64,000 bases of DNA, from NCBI RefSeq assembly GCF_013394775.1, contig NZ_JABXYT010000001.1, positions 1,750,501 to 1,814,500 of the forward strand. The letters run 5' to 3'. The position numbers and the translations under genes are program-made. The stretch's first letter is position 1. The number at the start of each line of letters is the position of its first letter. The DNA is from Oribacterium sp. oral taxon 102 (GTDB lineage: Bacteria; Bacillota; Clostridia; Lachnospirales; Lachnospiraceae). This document shows, piece by piece, positions 1 through 8,387 of this stretch. The notes under the pieces are model-generated. The model searched no databases, was not told the DNA's origin, and saw nothing but the letters and a program-made list of their open reading frames with translations.

Positions 1-7
1 CGCCAAA

Positions 8-31
8 AGAGCGGGCCTTTCAGCCCGCTCT
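8..31 (-). terminator. Rho-independent terminator downstream of the HMA protein gene
   Basis: A perfect 9-bp stem (8-16 with 23-31) closes a 6-nt loop. On the minus strand the stem is followed directly by TTTT. It lies about 20 nt past the stop of the HMA protein gene. Confidence 0.85.
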
Positions 32-52
32 CGGAAGTATAGCATATATTTT

Positions 53-442
53 TTATCCCTGCAATGTAAAGCCTGTCACGGAATAGCCCGCCCTGCGAAC
101 CGCCTCCCGAAGCTCCGCCTCCGTCCGGCGCTGCTTCATCCGGACGGTTACGGTGCCTGCGGAGAGATCCGCGCTCGCCCAGTCTCCGGACAGTGCGTTC
201 AACGCATTTTCCACGCGCGCCTTGCAGTTCCCGCAGTGCATCCCCTCGACCTTAAGCTCCGCCGTATAGGCATAATGCTCCGGATCTGTATCCGAAACTG
301 CCTTGGTCTTCACGGTTTCGCAGCTCCCGCCGCCACCGCAGCAGCCGCTCTCCGCGCGACACTTGATGCTGCGGATACCGATGATCACGGCGAGGAGAAT
401 CGCTCCTCCGATAATGATATCTCCGATTCCCATACTTATCAT
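53..442 (-). CDS. Small membrane-anchored heavy-metal-associated (HMA) domain protein with a FeoB-associated-like Cys-rich N-terminus
   Basis: This 129-residue protein has three parts. Residues 7-23 form one membrane segment. Residues 28-41 are Cys/Gly-rich (C28, C34, C35, C41), resembling the short FeoB-associated Cys-rich membrane proteins of Firmicutes. Residues 58-128 form an HMA fold with the metal-binding motif MHCGNC (C70, C73). A role in binding or handing over copper, iron or another soft metal at the membrane is inferred. No P-type ATPase or feoB is adjacent, so the partner is unknown. The gene stands alone between its own promoter and terminator. An 18-bp inverted repeat follows the -10, suggesting repression by a metal-responsive regulator. 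The fold is clear; the metal is not. Confidence 0.8.
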   Translation of the reverse strand: MISMGIGDIIIGGAILLAVIIGIRSIKCRAESGCCGGGGSCETVKTKAVSDTDPEHYAYTAELKVEGMHCGNCKARVENALNALSGDWASADLSAGTVTVRMKQRRTEAELREAVRRAGYSVTGFTLQG

Positions 443-463
443 TCTCCTTCATACCTACGAATA

Positions 464-517
464 GGTTAGTTTTATCTAACCAAATCTTATACTAGCACGA
501 TGGCGGGACTCTGTCAA
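464..517 (-). promoter_or_regulatory. Promoter of the HMA gene with an overlapping GGTTAG/CTAACC operator
   Basis: The -35 is TTGACA (517-512), the spacer is 17 nt and the -10 is TAGTAT (494-489). A perfect inverted repeat follows at 464-481 (GGTTAG, 6 nt, CTAACC), spanning the predicted transcript start. TTAG/CTAA arms recall DtxR-family iron or manganese operators, but the spacing differs from the classical 19-bp box. The regulator assignment is inference. Confidence 0.65.
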
Positions 518-576
518 TTCCCGAATGCCTTATCGCAATGTGAAGAAGCAGAGGCAGCCGCACCTCTTAGGATCAC

Positions 577-1899
577 CTATCCCTCCGGATCCGCGGTCTC
601 TGCCGCAGGGAGCTTCCGCACGATGGTCTTCCCGATCCGATGGTTTTTGATATAGGCGACATCGATGGACAGCCCATCCGTTTCCATATGGAAGGAGCTG
701 CCGTCATCCGGCACCTTCCCGATGATGCCCATGATATAGCCGCCGAAGGTGTCCGCATTCTCTGTCGGAAGCGAGACGCCGAGCCGTTCGTTGACATCCT
801 CCAGATCTGCGATGCCGAGGACGATCCACTCGTTCTCCCCAATCGCCTCGATCTGCTCCGGCTCCGGGACTTCGTCCTCCTCCTGCAAATCCCCGACCAG
901 CGCTTCGATCAGGTCGTGCAGCGTCACGATGCCGGTCATCCCGCCGTACTCGTCAATCACCACCGCATAATATTTCCGCTCCCGCTTCATGGTCTGAAAG
1001 AGGTCGGAGACCTTCATGTTCTGGGACACGAAGAAGGGCTTGTCCACCGCGTTCCGCATCACATTCTGCCGCGACTGGTCGTTCAGCCGGAAGTAGTCCT
1101 TGGTATCCAGAATGCCGATGATATCGTCGTCATCCTCCCCGCAGATCGGATAGTTGGCGAAGCGGTTGTCATGGATCGTCCTCCGCCATTGGCGATCCGA
1201 GTCCTCGATGTAGAGCATCGCCACGTCCGTGCGATGCGTACACACATCCTCGACCGTCAGATCATTGAACTCAAAAACATTCTGAATCAGCTCATTTTCG
1301 GCACTCTCGATCGTTCCCTTCTCAGTCCCCTCGTCGATCATCATGAGAATGTCCTCCTCCGAAACCTTATCCTCGACATCCTCCGGATGGATCCCGAAGA
1401 GACGGAGCAGCGCGTTGGTCGAAGCCGTCAGCGCCCATACCGCGGGTGCGAAGAGGAAGGAGACGACGCGCAGCATCCCTGCCATGGAGAGCGCGATGCC
1501 CTCCGTATGCACCTGCGCAAGCCGCTTCGGCACCAGCTCCCCCAGCACGATACTAAGATAGGACAGAAGCAGGGTAATCAGTACAATGACGGCCGGCATC
1601 ATCAGCTCTCTGCCCGCACTGATGCCGAGACGCTGAAGAAGCACGGTCAGCGGCTCCGCGAAGCTGTCCGCCGCAAAGGCGCTGGACAGAAAGCCTGCCA
1701 GCGTGATCGCTACCTGTATCGTGGACAGGAACTTCGCCGGCTCCGCCGTCAGATGAAGCAGCAGTCCCGCCCTGCGGTTGCCCTCCTCGGAGAGCTTCCG
1801 GAGCTTCGCCTCCCCTACCTGCAGCACCGCGATCTCCGCGCAGGAAAAATAACCGTTTATGAAAATCAACACCAGCAGCAGTATGACTCGACCAAGCAT
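577..1899 (-). CDS. CNNM/CorC (HlyC) family transporter with DUF21, CBS pair and CorC_HlyC domains
   Basis: The 440-residue protein follows the standard order of the hemolysin C / CorC / CNNM family. An N-terminal DUF21 membrane domain (about 1-190, three to four hydrophobic segments) is followed by two CBS motifs (about 205-330) and a C-terminal CorC_HlyC domain (about 345-425, containing the AlDtFGGyI-like stretch). Members are linked to magnesium or other divalent-cation export, with CBS domains sensing nucleotide-metal complexes. The name hemolysin is historical. It is read in the same direction as the upstream pectin operon, 59 nt after the isomerase gene, but nothing ties it functionally to sugar use. 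Length is typical and no defect is visible. Ion specificity cannot be told from sequence. Confidence 0.88.
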   Translation of the reverse strand: MLGRVILLLVLIFINGYFSCAEIAVLQVGEAKLRKLSEEGNRRAGLLLHLTAEPAKFLSTIQVAITLAGFLSSAFAADSFAEPLTVLLQRLGISAGRELMMPAVIVLITLLLSYLSIVLGELVPKRLAQVHTEGIALSMAGMLRVVSFLFAPAVWALTASTNALLRLFGIHPEDVEDKVSEEDILMMIDEGTEKGTIESAENELIQNVFEFNDLTVEDVCTHRTDVAMLYIEDSDRQWRRTIHDNRFANYPICGEDDDDIIGILDTKDYFRLNDQSRQNVMRNAVDKPFFVSQNMKVSDLFQTMKRERKYYAVVIDEYGGMTGIVTLHDLIEALVGDLQEEDEVPEPEQIEAIGENEWIVLGIADLEDVNERLGVSLPTENADTFGGYIMGIIGKVPDDGSSFHMETDGLSIDVAYIKNHRIGKTIVRKLPAAETADPEG

Positions 1900-1958
1900 A
1901 AAATTTCGATTCTGCCCTCCCAGCAGCCTTCTATGGAAATCCGATTCCCTCTTCCCTC

Positions 1959-2828
1959 TCAGCGCACATTTTCCGCAGCGTTCTCATACTCACGATCCAG
2001 ATAAGCACAGTCCTCGCGGAAGCGCTCCGGGCTGGAATTCTCGAGCAGCCCCACGATATAGGGCTTGTTCCGCCGGAGCTGCCGCATCAGCTCCCCGTAA
2101 TGGAAGACACCCTCGCCCGGGTGACGGAAGAGCTGCCCGCGCTCCGCCGTAAAATCCCCATCCTTCAGGTGCAGCACGGCGATCCGATCCCCGTAGAGCT
2201 CGAAGCAGCGGCGGATGATCGCATCCTGCTCCGCCGGCTTCCCCTTCGTCTCCGGCGTGATAATGTTGACGCTGTCCAGGATGATGTCAAAGTTCGGGGA
2301 AGCGATATCCCGGAGGAAACGGTCGATCCGCTCCGGACTGCATAAGGTGTGGTTATACACACCCTCAATACCGACCCGCACGCCGAGCTTCTCCGCCGCG
2401 TCCCGAATCTCCCGGAAGCTCCCGAGCACCCGCTGATAGCATTCCTCCGTATAGGTCTCCTCCGTGACGCGCATATCCGGAGAGTACCTGCCGGTCTCTG
2501 TCCCGACGAGATCCGCCCCCAGAAGCTTCGCGTACTTGAGATGCTCTATGAAGCGCTGTACCTCCCGCTGCCGCGCGCTCTCGTCCGGATGCGCCGGATT
2601 GATATAACAGCCCAGCACCGAGACATGAAGCCCCCGCTCCCGGAGCGCCTCCGCCACATAGCACGCCTGTCCGTCGGAATAGTGACCTGCCGTGCTGTCG
2701 ATATCCGAGAAGCTCTTTCCCATCGCAAGCTGGATATAATGCACGCCCAGCCGCTCGACCTGATCCAGCACCTCTGTCACTGTGCCCCTGCCGCAGATAT
2801 CGTGCACCCGCATTCCGTATTGTATCAT
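1959..2828 (-). CDS. Sugar phosphate isomerase/epimerase family protein (AP endonuclease 2-type TIM barrel)
   Basis: The 289-residue protein carries the xylose isomerase-like TIM-barrel pattern. Acidic and His metal ligands sit at the ends of strands, seen as GTETGR (mid-protein), GIEGVYNH, ILDSVN, HLKDGDF and GLLEN. Such enzymes isomerise or epimerise sugars, inosose or keto-acids using a divalent metal. The exact substrate is unknown. The start follows a GGGAGAGGG ribosome binding site. The gene is last in the pectin operon, just after the AraC regulator, so a step in uronate or rhamnose conversion is the best guess. Family membership is confident and the reaction is not. Confidence 0.8.
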   Translation of the reverse strand: MIQYGMRVHDICGRGTVTEVLDQVERLGVHYIQLAMGKSFSDIDSTAGHYSDGQACYVAEALRERGLHVSVLGCYINPAHPDESARQREVQRFIEHLKYAKLLGADLVGTETGRYSPDMRVTEETYTEECYQRVLGSFREIRDAAEKLGVRVGIEGVYNHTLCSPERIDRFLRDIASPNFDIILDSVNIITPETKGKPAEQDAIIRRCFELYGDRIAVLHLKDGDFTAERGQLFRHPGEGVFHYGELMRQLRRNKPYIVGLLENSSPERFREDCAYLDREYENAAENVR

Positions 2829-2858
2829 CGTCCCTCTCCCTTTCCGGAGCAGCCTCCG

Positions 2859-3773
2859 CTACTCTCCCTGATGCTTCCTGTACTTCGCCGGCGACTGTCC
2901 CGTCGTCTGCTTGAAGACCTTTTCGAAATAGGTGATATTCCCGAAGCCTGTCTGCTCGGCGATCTCCGTCACGCTCGCGTCTGTGCCGCGAAGCAGCTCC
3001 TGCGCCTTCCGCACCTTGATGAAGCGATTGTATTCTACCACAGAAAAGCCGGTGACGCTCCGGAAGATCCGCGTCAGATAGGACTTGCTCATATAGAAGC
3101 GCTCGGCGAGCTCGTCCAACGGGAGATTCTCATGGCTGTTGTTCTGCAGGTACATCGCGATATCATGCACCTTCTGGTGTATGCCGGACTCCACTACATT
3201 TCTGCTCGGACGGTAGCTCTCCGCCTGCTCGAGCCGCCGCGCTCTGGCGAAAATTCCCAGAAGCTCCAGCGCCTGCAGGATCAGAAAGGAATGCAGCTCC
3301 GGATTCGCATCGCTCTGACCGAAGCTCTTCGTACAGGCGTTCTTGAACTTCTCAATGATCCGCAGAATCAGATCCCAGTCCTCTGCGCAGAAGTTCGCGA
3401 TGCCTCCGTAGATGCTCCCGAAGGTATCGAAGCCCGGATAGCCGAGCTGCCGCAGCAGCCCGTCGAAGATGCTGCGATCCAGCTGCAGAATGAAGTTCCG
3501 ATGGTCGGGCGGACAGCCCAGCGCGACCGAGGTCTTGTGGATCAGGTCATGGTTCACCAGCATGGCGCTGCCCGCCCGGAGATGATAGGTCTCCTGATCC
3601 ACGAACATGAAACGGTCTCCCTCGATCAGAAAAAACAGCTCTATCGTGGCGTGAACGTGCCGCTGCCGCATGATGAACTCCTGATGCCGCAGCGCCTCCG
3701 ATACTCTGAGCCCCGGTATCTTCTTCTCGAACACGAGCTCCAGTCTTGAATTGTGAAGATTCCTTTTGTCCAT
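2859..3773 (-). CDS. AraC-family transcriptional regulator with N-terminal cupin sensor
   Basis: The 304-residue protein has an N-terminal cupin-like segment (about 30-110, including HVHATIELFFL) of the kind that binds a sugar ligand. Residues about 200-300 form a double helix-turn-helix of AraC type, including LPLDELAERFYMSKSYLTRI and the conserved GFGNITYFEKVFKQTTGQSP. AraC-like activators bind direct repeats upstream of target promoters. A pair of 12-bp direct repeats sits upstream of the GH28 promoter at 10074-10101 and is the leading candidate target. The gene lies between GH105 and the isomerase, preceded by a hairpin that should lower its expression. No good ribosome binding site precedes the chosen ATG, so the start is less certain than the identity. 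Confidence 0.87.
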   Translation of the reverse strand: MDKRNLHNSRLELVFEKKIPGLRVSEALRHQEFIMRQRHVHATIELFFLIEGDRFMFVDQETYHLRAGSAMLVNHDLIHKTSVALGCPPDHRNFILQLDRSIFDGLLRQLGYPGFDTFGSIYGGIANFCAEDWDLILRIIEKFKNACTKSFGQSDANPELHSFLILQALELLGIFARARRLEQAESYRPSRNVVESGIHQKVHDIAMYLQNNSHENLPLDELAERFYMSKSYLTRIFRSVTGFSVVEYNRFIKVRKAQELLRGTDASVTEIAEQTGFGNITYFEKVFKQTTGQSPAKYRKHQGE

Positions 3774-3792
3774 GGCATCATTGTAAACGAAA

Positions 3793-3822
3793 GAGGAAGC
3801 AACCGCAAGCGATTGCTTCCTC
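3793..3822 (-). terminator. Hairpin terminator after the GH105 gene
   Basis: Two 14-nt arms (3793-3806, 3809-3822) pair at 13 of 14 positions around an AA loop, and on the minus strand TTTCGTTT follows. The inner part resembles the AGCAATCGC/GCGATTGCT palindrome also found at 5.09 and 62.04 kb, so it may derive from the same repeat family. Confidence 0.75.
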
Positions 3823-3830
3823 TGCGCTTC

Positions 3831-4988
3831 TCATTGCAGCATCTCCATATAGGCGAGCAGGAAGGGACCGACTCCCTTGGCATCATTCTCCACGATCGGC
3901 TCCGAGAGATAATAGGCGATGGAGCCGTCCCGCCGCGCCGCACCCCCGAGCCCTCCCACGAGACAGATTCCCGTGAGACAGGGCTTCCCGTCAATGAATC
4001 GGAGACGGCGGTCGCAGATCCCGTTGAAAATCGACTCCCCGAAGATACGATCCTCCGTCGGGAGGAAGCCGAGCCGCACTGCCCGCAGCACTGCGGCGGA
4101 GAGCAGCGCGCTGCCCGAGGTCTCCAGATAGTTCCCGCGCAGTCCCGCCTTATCCACCAGCTGGTAGAAAAGCCCGCTCTCCCTATCCTGATAATGCCTA
4201 AGACTCGCGACAAGATCGGTGAGCAGCCGCCGGAGCTCCCGCTTCTCCGTATCGAAGCCCTCCGTCCGATTAAGCTCCTCCAGCACATCTACGATGCCGA
4301 GCAGAAACCAGCCGATCGCGCGGAGCCAGAAGTTCGGACTGCAGCCGCTCTCAGGATCCGCCCAGAAGCTCTCCCGCTCCTCATCGAAGCCGTGATAGTA
4401 GAGTCCGCTGCTCCGATCCCGCATGTTCTTCTCCACACGGAGGATCTGCGCGCAGACATCCGGGATCCCCTCTCCCTCCCGGAAGCGCCGCTCATACTCG
4501 ATATAGAAGGGCATCGCCATATAGATGCCGTCCAGCCAGACCTGATTCGGATAGATCGCCTTGTGCCAGAAGCTCCCCTGCCTCGTCCTCGGCTGCTGTG
4601 AAAGCTGCGCCCGCACCGTTTCGATTGCCCTCCGATACTTCTCCCTGCCGGTGAGGTCATAGAGCCGAAAGAGGTTCTTCGCCGGATTCACATTATCCAG
4701 ACTCTGCTCCGTGATCTCATAGCTCCGGATGCTGCCGTCCTCCCGCACGAAGCCTCCCACGAAGTCCTCCGCGAAGTCGAGGAAGCGCTGCTCCCCACGG
4801 ATCCGGTACAGCTCCAGTACCCCGCGGATCATGCAGCCGTCTATGTAGTTCCACTTGTTCTCTTTCCAGCCCTTGATCGCCTCGATGTTCCATGCCGGAT
4901 GCGCCGCATCCGAATTTTCCAGAAGATAATCGATATATTGGTTCAGGAGCTTCTCGGTTTCCCGTCTGCTCTCCTCTAAGTGCTTCAC
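3831..4988 (-). CDS. Glycoside hydrolase family 105/88-type unsaturated rhamnogalacturonyl hydrolase (YteR/YesR-like)
   Basis: The 385-residue protein matches the six-hairpin alpha/alpha barrel of GH105. Typical segments include WNYIDGCMIRG near residue 50, the acid-bearing QVWLDGIYMAMPFY mid-protein, GLYYHGFDE and the WLRAIGWFL helix. GH105 enzymes hydrate and release the unsaturated uronic acid that pectate or rhamnogalacturonan lyases leave at the non-reducing end. There is no signal peptide, so it acts in the cytoplasm on imported oligosaccharides, as fits its place directly after the ABC permeases. The start is a GTG 4 nt after GGGGGA. It is followed by a terminator-like hairpin before the AraC gene. 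GH88 and GH105 cannot be fully separated by eye; context favours GH105. Confidence 0.88.
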   Translation of the reverse strand: MKHLEESRRETEKLLNQYIDYLLENSDAAHPAWNIEAIKGWKENKWNYIDGCMIRGVLELYRIRGEQRFLDFAEDFVGGFVREDGSIRSYEITEQSLDNVNPAKNLFRLYDLTGREKYRRAIETVRAQLSQQPRTRQGSFWHKAIYPNQVWLDGIYMAMPFYIEYERRFREGEGIPDVCAQILRVEKNMRDRSSGLYYHGFDEERESFWADPESGCSPNFWLRAIGWFLLGIVDVLEELNRTEGFDTEKRELRRLLTDLVASLRHYQDRESGLFYQLVDKAGLRGNYLETSGSALLSAAVLRAVRLGFLPTEDRIFGESIFNGICDRRLRFIDGKPCLTGICLVGGLGGAARRDGSIAYYLSEPIVENDAKGVGPFLLAYMEMLQ

Positions 4989-5046
4989 ATTTTCCCCCTT
5001 TATCAGCAGGAGGGAGCCCCGAAAGACCCCCTTCTCTTCTTATCTG

Positions 5047-5112
5047 CCCCCGGACGAAGTTCGGGGGATCCCAGCGGCTTTAAGCGATTCAAAGCAATCA
5101 CCTGCGATTGCT
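5047..5112. repeat. Two-hairpin intergenic repeat element, copy 1
   Basis: Hairpin one is CCCCCGGAC-GAA-GTTCGGGGG (5047-5067). Hairpin two is AGCAATC-6 nt-GATTGCT (5093-5112). They are joined by about 25 nt. Read on the opposite strand, the same order of hairpins, a similar linker and nearly the same length recur at 62041-62105. It sits between GH105 and the permease gene. Confidence 0.75.
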
Positions 5113-5126
5113 TCCTCGTTACCCCA

Positions 5127-5984
5127 TTACCCCTTCACAGAGCCTGCGGTCACGCCGTCGATGAACTGATCCTGCGCCAGGAAGAAGATCACCAGCGACG
5201 GGATGATCGAAATGAGGGACAGCGCCAGAATCCGGTTCCATGCGAAGCCCGTATCCGCATCCATGGACATCTTCACGAAGATCGCCGCCGGGTAGCGCCG
5301 CGGTGTGGAAACATAGAGCAGCGGGCCCATGAAGTCGTTGTTCGACCACATGAACTGGAACAGTGCACAGGAGACCATCGCGGGCTTCAGCACCGGAACG
5401 ATCACATGCCAGAGCGTCCCCAGCGAGGAGCAGCCGTCGATCTTCGCCGCCTCATCCAGCTCCTTCGGGATGTTCCGGAGGAACTGGATCAGCATAAACA
5501 CAAAATAGGTGTCCTGCGCGAAGAGCGTCGCCACAATCAGCGGCAGATAGAGCGGGCTGTCGACCCAGCCCCACTTATTGTACATGATAAACTGCGGCAC
5601 ATTCAGCACCACGTTCGGCAGGAAAAGCGTCGACATCAGGAGAACGAAGAAGAAATCATGTCCCTTGAAGCGGAATCTGGCGAAGCCGTAGGCAGTAATC
5701 GTGCAGGAAAAGATCGTGAAGAGCACCTTCGGAAGGACGATCTTGTAGGTATTCAGCATGGAAGTCCAGATGTTAATGTCTCCGCCATAGCCCTGCATCG
5801 CCTTCTGGAAGCCCTCCATGGTCGGATGCTTCGGCAGGAAGCCGATACCGGAGAAGATCTCGGAATTGGTCTTGAATGCCGCACCGATCATCCAGAGCAG
5901 CGGATAAATCATGATGATGCCGACCACGATCAGCACGAAGTATTTCAGAAATGTGCTGAGCTGTCTTTTTCTCTCTAATGTCAT
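5127..5984 (-). CDS. Carbohydrate ABC transporter permease, second subunit (YesQ/LplC-like)
   Basis: The 285-residue integral membrane protein has six predicted helices and the EAA loop typical of MalG-type permeases (DEAAKIDGCSSLGTLWHVIVPVLKPA, mid-protein). It forms the membrane pore with the partner permease encoded 3 nt upstream. Together with the lipoprotein receptor two genes upstream this is a CUT1 oligosaccharide importer. No ATPase gene is in the operon; CUT1 systems in Firmicutes commonly share one MsmX-type ATPase encoded elsewhere. A strong AGGAGG precedes the ATG. Flanking GH28 and GH105 genes point to pectin-derived oligogalacturonide or rhamnogalacturonide import. Confidence 0.9.
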   Translation of the reverse strand: MTLERKRQLSTFLKYFVLIVVGIIMIYPLLWMIGAAFKTNSEIFSGIGFLPKHPTMEGFQKAMQGYGGDINIWTSMLNTYKIVLPKVLFTIFSCTITAYGFARFRFKGHDFFFVLLMSTLFLPNVVLNVPQFIMYNKWGWVDSPLYLPLIVATLFAQDTYFVFMLIQFLRNIPKELDEAAKIDGCSSLGTLWHVIVPVLKPAMVSCALFQFMWSNNDFMGPLLYVSTPRRYPAAIFVKMSMDADTGFAWNRILALSLISIIPSLVIFFLAQDQFIDGVTAGSVKG

Positions 5985-5987
5985 GGC

Positions 5988-6893
5988 TTATGCCTCCTCA
6001 TCCGAATAGTAAACCCAATGCTTCTGGCTGTACTGCAGGATCAGTGTAAAGAGCATCAGTACGACAAACAGCACCCATGCCTGTGCGCTCGCAAGCCCCA
6101 TGTCATACTTCTTGAACGCGTTGTTGTAGATCAGCAGAGATACCAGCGTGGTCGCGCCTCTCGGACCGCCCTGCGTGATGATGTACGGCCCGTTGAACTC
6201 CTGAAACGCCTGCACGAGCTGTGTCACGAGGTTATAGAAGATGACCGGCGTGATCAGCGGCACGGTGATCGTGAAGAACTGCCGCCACTTGCCCGCGCCG
6301 TCCAGCGATGCCGCCTCGTAAAGATCCGGAGACACGCCCTTCAGCGCCGCGAGGAAGATCACCATGGAGGAGCCGAACTGCCATACGCGGAGAAGGCAGA
6401 TAATGAAGAGGGCGGCATTCTTGTCCGCCAGCCAGTTCGGACCATTCACGCCGAATATCGCCAGCAGCATATTGATGATGCCGTCGTCCTTGAAGATCGC
6501 CTTCCAGAGCACGGCGATCGCCACGGAGCCGCCGAGGATGGAGGGAATGTAGTAAACGGTACGGAAGATCTTTACGCCCTTGATCTTGAAGTTAAGAATG
6601 TATGCCACAAACAGAGCGAAGACGAGCTTCAGCGGCACCGTCATAAACGCGTAACGGAAGGTGATGCTGAATGCGGACAGGATCTTCTTGTTATGGAAAA
6701 TCTCCGCATAGTTCTGCAGCCCGACCTTCGAGATCCCATTGAAGAGCTGAAAATCGGTGAAGCTGTAAACCAGAGAGGATAGGAACGGATACCCCTTGAA
6801 CGTGAGGAAGCCGATCAGCCACGGAAGGATAAAGAGGAAGCCCTTGTTTTCCTTCCAGAATGTTCCCTGCTTTCTTTTCTTTGTTTCTGACAT
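5988..6893 (-). CDS. Carbohydrate ABC transporter permease, first subunit (YesP/LplB-like)
   Basis: This 301-residue permease has six predicted membrane helices. Its EAA loop (LYEAASLDGAGKWRQFFTIT, around residues 195-215) is where the shared ATPase would dock. It starts with a basic cytoplasmic N-terminus, as in MalF/YesP proteins without the extra periplasmic loop. It is encoded 3 nt upstream of its partner permease and is separated from the receptor gene by a strong hairpin, which probably makes receptor mRNA more abundant than permease mRNA. Substrate is inferred from the operon to be pectin oligosaccharide. Confidence 0.9.
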   Translation of the reverse strand: MSETKKRKQGTFWKENKGFLFILPWLIGFLTFKGYPFLSSLVYSFTDFQLFNGISKVGLQNYAEIFHNKKILSAFSITFRYAFMTVPLKLVFALFVAYILNFKIKGVKIFRTVYYIPSILGGSVAIAVLWKAIFKDDGIINMLLAIFGVNGPNWLADKNAALFIICLLRVWQFGSSMVIFLAALKGVSPDLYEAASLDGAGKWRQFFTITVPLITPVIFYNLVTQLVQAFQEFNGPYIITQGGPRGATTLVSLLIYNNAFKKYDMGLASAQAWVLFVVLMLFTLILQYSQKHWVYYSDEEA

Positions 6894-6950
6894 ACTTTAT
6901 ACTTTCTCCTTACTACAAAAGAGAGACATGCTCTCAAAGCTCTTCACAGA

Positions 6951-6981
6951 AGGGGCATGACACTTCTGCCGTCATGCCCCT
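6951..6981 (-). terminator. Intercistronic hairpin between receptor and permease genes
   Basis: An 11-bp perfect stem (6951-6961 with 6971-6981) lies just past the stop of the binding-protein gene. The trailing sequence on the minus strand is only moderately T-rich, so partial termination or 3'-end protection of the receptor mRNA is more likely than a full stop. Confidence 0.7.
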
Positions 6982-7007
6982 TTAGCCGTCTGTGTATGAG
7001 ATTCCGA

Positions 7008-8372
7008 TCAGCCCTTGCTGGACTCTACGCCGTCAACGGCGTCGATCATCTGCTGTGCGAGTGCCTTCGAATCCTCGCCGTCGAAGCTCATGTTATCCAT
7101 GATCTCGTAGTATGCGCCCTCTGCGGAATCCTTCAGTGCGGAGTCCTCATAATACGGGCTCAGCGGGAATACAAAGTTTGCCGTCGCGAGCTTGTTCGCC
7201 TCGAAGGTCGTACCCTTCAGGAGGTCTGCCTCCTCGAGGGTCTTCTGCGCTGCCTTGGAGCTGACCACGCCTCTCTCCAGCGCCATGGTCTTCACGCCGT
7301 CTCCGTTCAGAAGATAATCCAGCAGCTTCGCAGCCTCCTCCGGGTTCTTGGAATTCTTCGACACTGCAAACCCCATGGAAACCTTGTAGATCGTGGACGG
7401 TGTGCCGTAGTCCGCCGGATACTCGCCGATCACGAGCTCCTGCCCGTCCGAAAGCGCACCCTGCATCTTCTTCGCTGCGGAATCCCACTCATAAAGGCCT
7501 GCATACTTGCCGTCAATGAAGTTCGGATTCTTGTCGAGGGAATCCGCGCCGTCGCCTTTCAGCTTCTCCTGGCTCGGAATCACATGGTTCGCCTCGAGGC
7601 TCTTCAGGAAGTCGAAGCCGTCCGCAAGCTCCTCTACGGTATAGTTCAGCTTGCCGTCCTCTACCCATGCCTTGCCGTACTTCTCCTGCATATAGTAGGT
7701 CAGGAGCATGGTCAGGTCATACTCTCCCGCTGCGAGCGGATAATAGTCATCGCCGAGCTTCTCCTTGAATACCGGGCCTGCTGCGAGGAGATCCGCGAAG
7801 CTCTTCGGAAGCTCAAGTCCTGCCTTCTCCCATGCCTGCTTGTTCCAGTAGAATACACGTCCCGTGGTCGCTACCGGTACGCCCTGCAGCTTGCCGTCAA
7901 TCGTCATCTGGGAAAGAAGCTTCTCATCATACTGCGTGAGGTCGAAGCTGTCCTTCAGCTGGTTCATGTCATAGAAGCCGTTGCCATCACCGGAGAACTG
8001 ATAGATCCAGTTCCAGTTGATCTGGAGCAGATCCGGCTCGGAGTTTCCGGCGAGCTGGGTCGCAATCTTATCTGTCCAGCCGGACCATGCGCCGTACTCG
8101 GAATCGATCTTCACGTTCGGATTCGCCGCCATGTACTCATCCAGCGCCTTCAGCGTAGCCTCATGTCTGGAATCGCCGCCCCACCATGAGATCCGGAGAT
8201 TCACGGAGCCGCCCGCTGTCTCTGCCGCCTTCGTCTCTGCCGCCGCGCTCGTCTCTGCCGCAGTCTCCGCCGCTGCGCTCGTCTCCGCCGGCTTTCCGGA
8301 GCCGCAGGCTGCGAGCCCCAGCACCATGCTTACCGCCATTGCGCCTGCCATTGCTTTCGTGACTTTCTTCAT
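7008..8372 (-). CDS. Extracellular solute-binding lipoprotein of a CUT1 sugar importer (YesO-like)
   Basis: The 454-residue precursor has a lipoprotein signal peptide ending LAAC with lipidated C23. A low-complexity Ala/Glu/Thr linker (about 29-55) tethers the receptor to the membrane. Residues from about 60 form a family 1 binding protein (LRISWWGGDSRHEATLKALDEY near the start). It would capture pectin oligosaccharides outside the cell and deliver them to the two permeases encoded downstream. It is the second gene of the operon, 15 nt after GH28. The TPST-like motif YGTPSTIYKVSMGFAVSKNS is typical of sugar receptors. The ligand is inferred from GH28 and GH105 neighbours. Confidence 0.9.
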   Translation of the reverse strand: MKKVTKAMAGAMAVSMVLGLAACGSGKPAETSAAAETAAETSAAAETKAAETAGGSVNLRISWWGGDSRHEATLKALDEYMAANPNVKIDSEYGAWSGWTDKIATQLAGNSEPDLLQINWNWIYQFSGDGNGFYDMNQLKDSFDLTQYDEKLLSQMTIDGKLQGVPVATTGRVFYWNKQAWEKAGLELPKSFADLLAAGPVFKEKLGDDYYPLAAGEYDLTMLLTYYMQEKYGKAWVEDGKLNYTVEELADGFDFLKSLEANHVIPSQEKLKGDGADSLDKNPNFIDGKYAGLYEWDSAAKKMQGALSDGQELVIGEYPADYGTPSTIYKVSMGFAVSKNSKNPEEAAKLLDYLLNGDGVKTMALERGVVSSKAAQKTLEEADLLKGTTFEANKLATANFVFPLSPYYEDSALKDSAEGAYYEIMDNMSFDGEDSKALAQQMIDAVDGVESSKG

Positions 8373-8387
8373 ATTTACCTCCTAATA

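Noticed and set aside
3774-3790. Half cre (CGTTTACA on the minus strand) before the AraC gene
   Set aside because: Only the right half matches; the left half does not.
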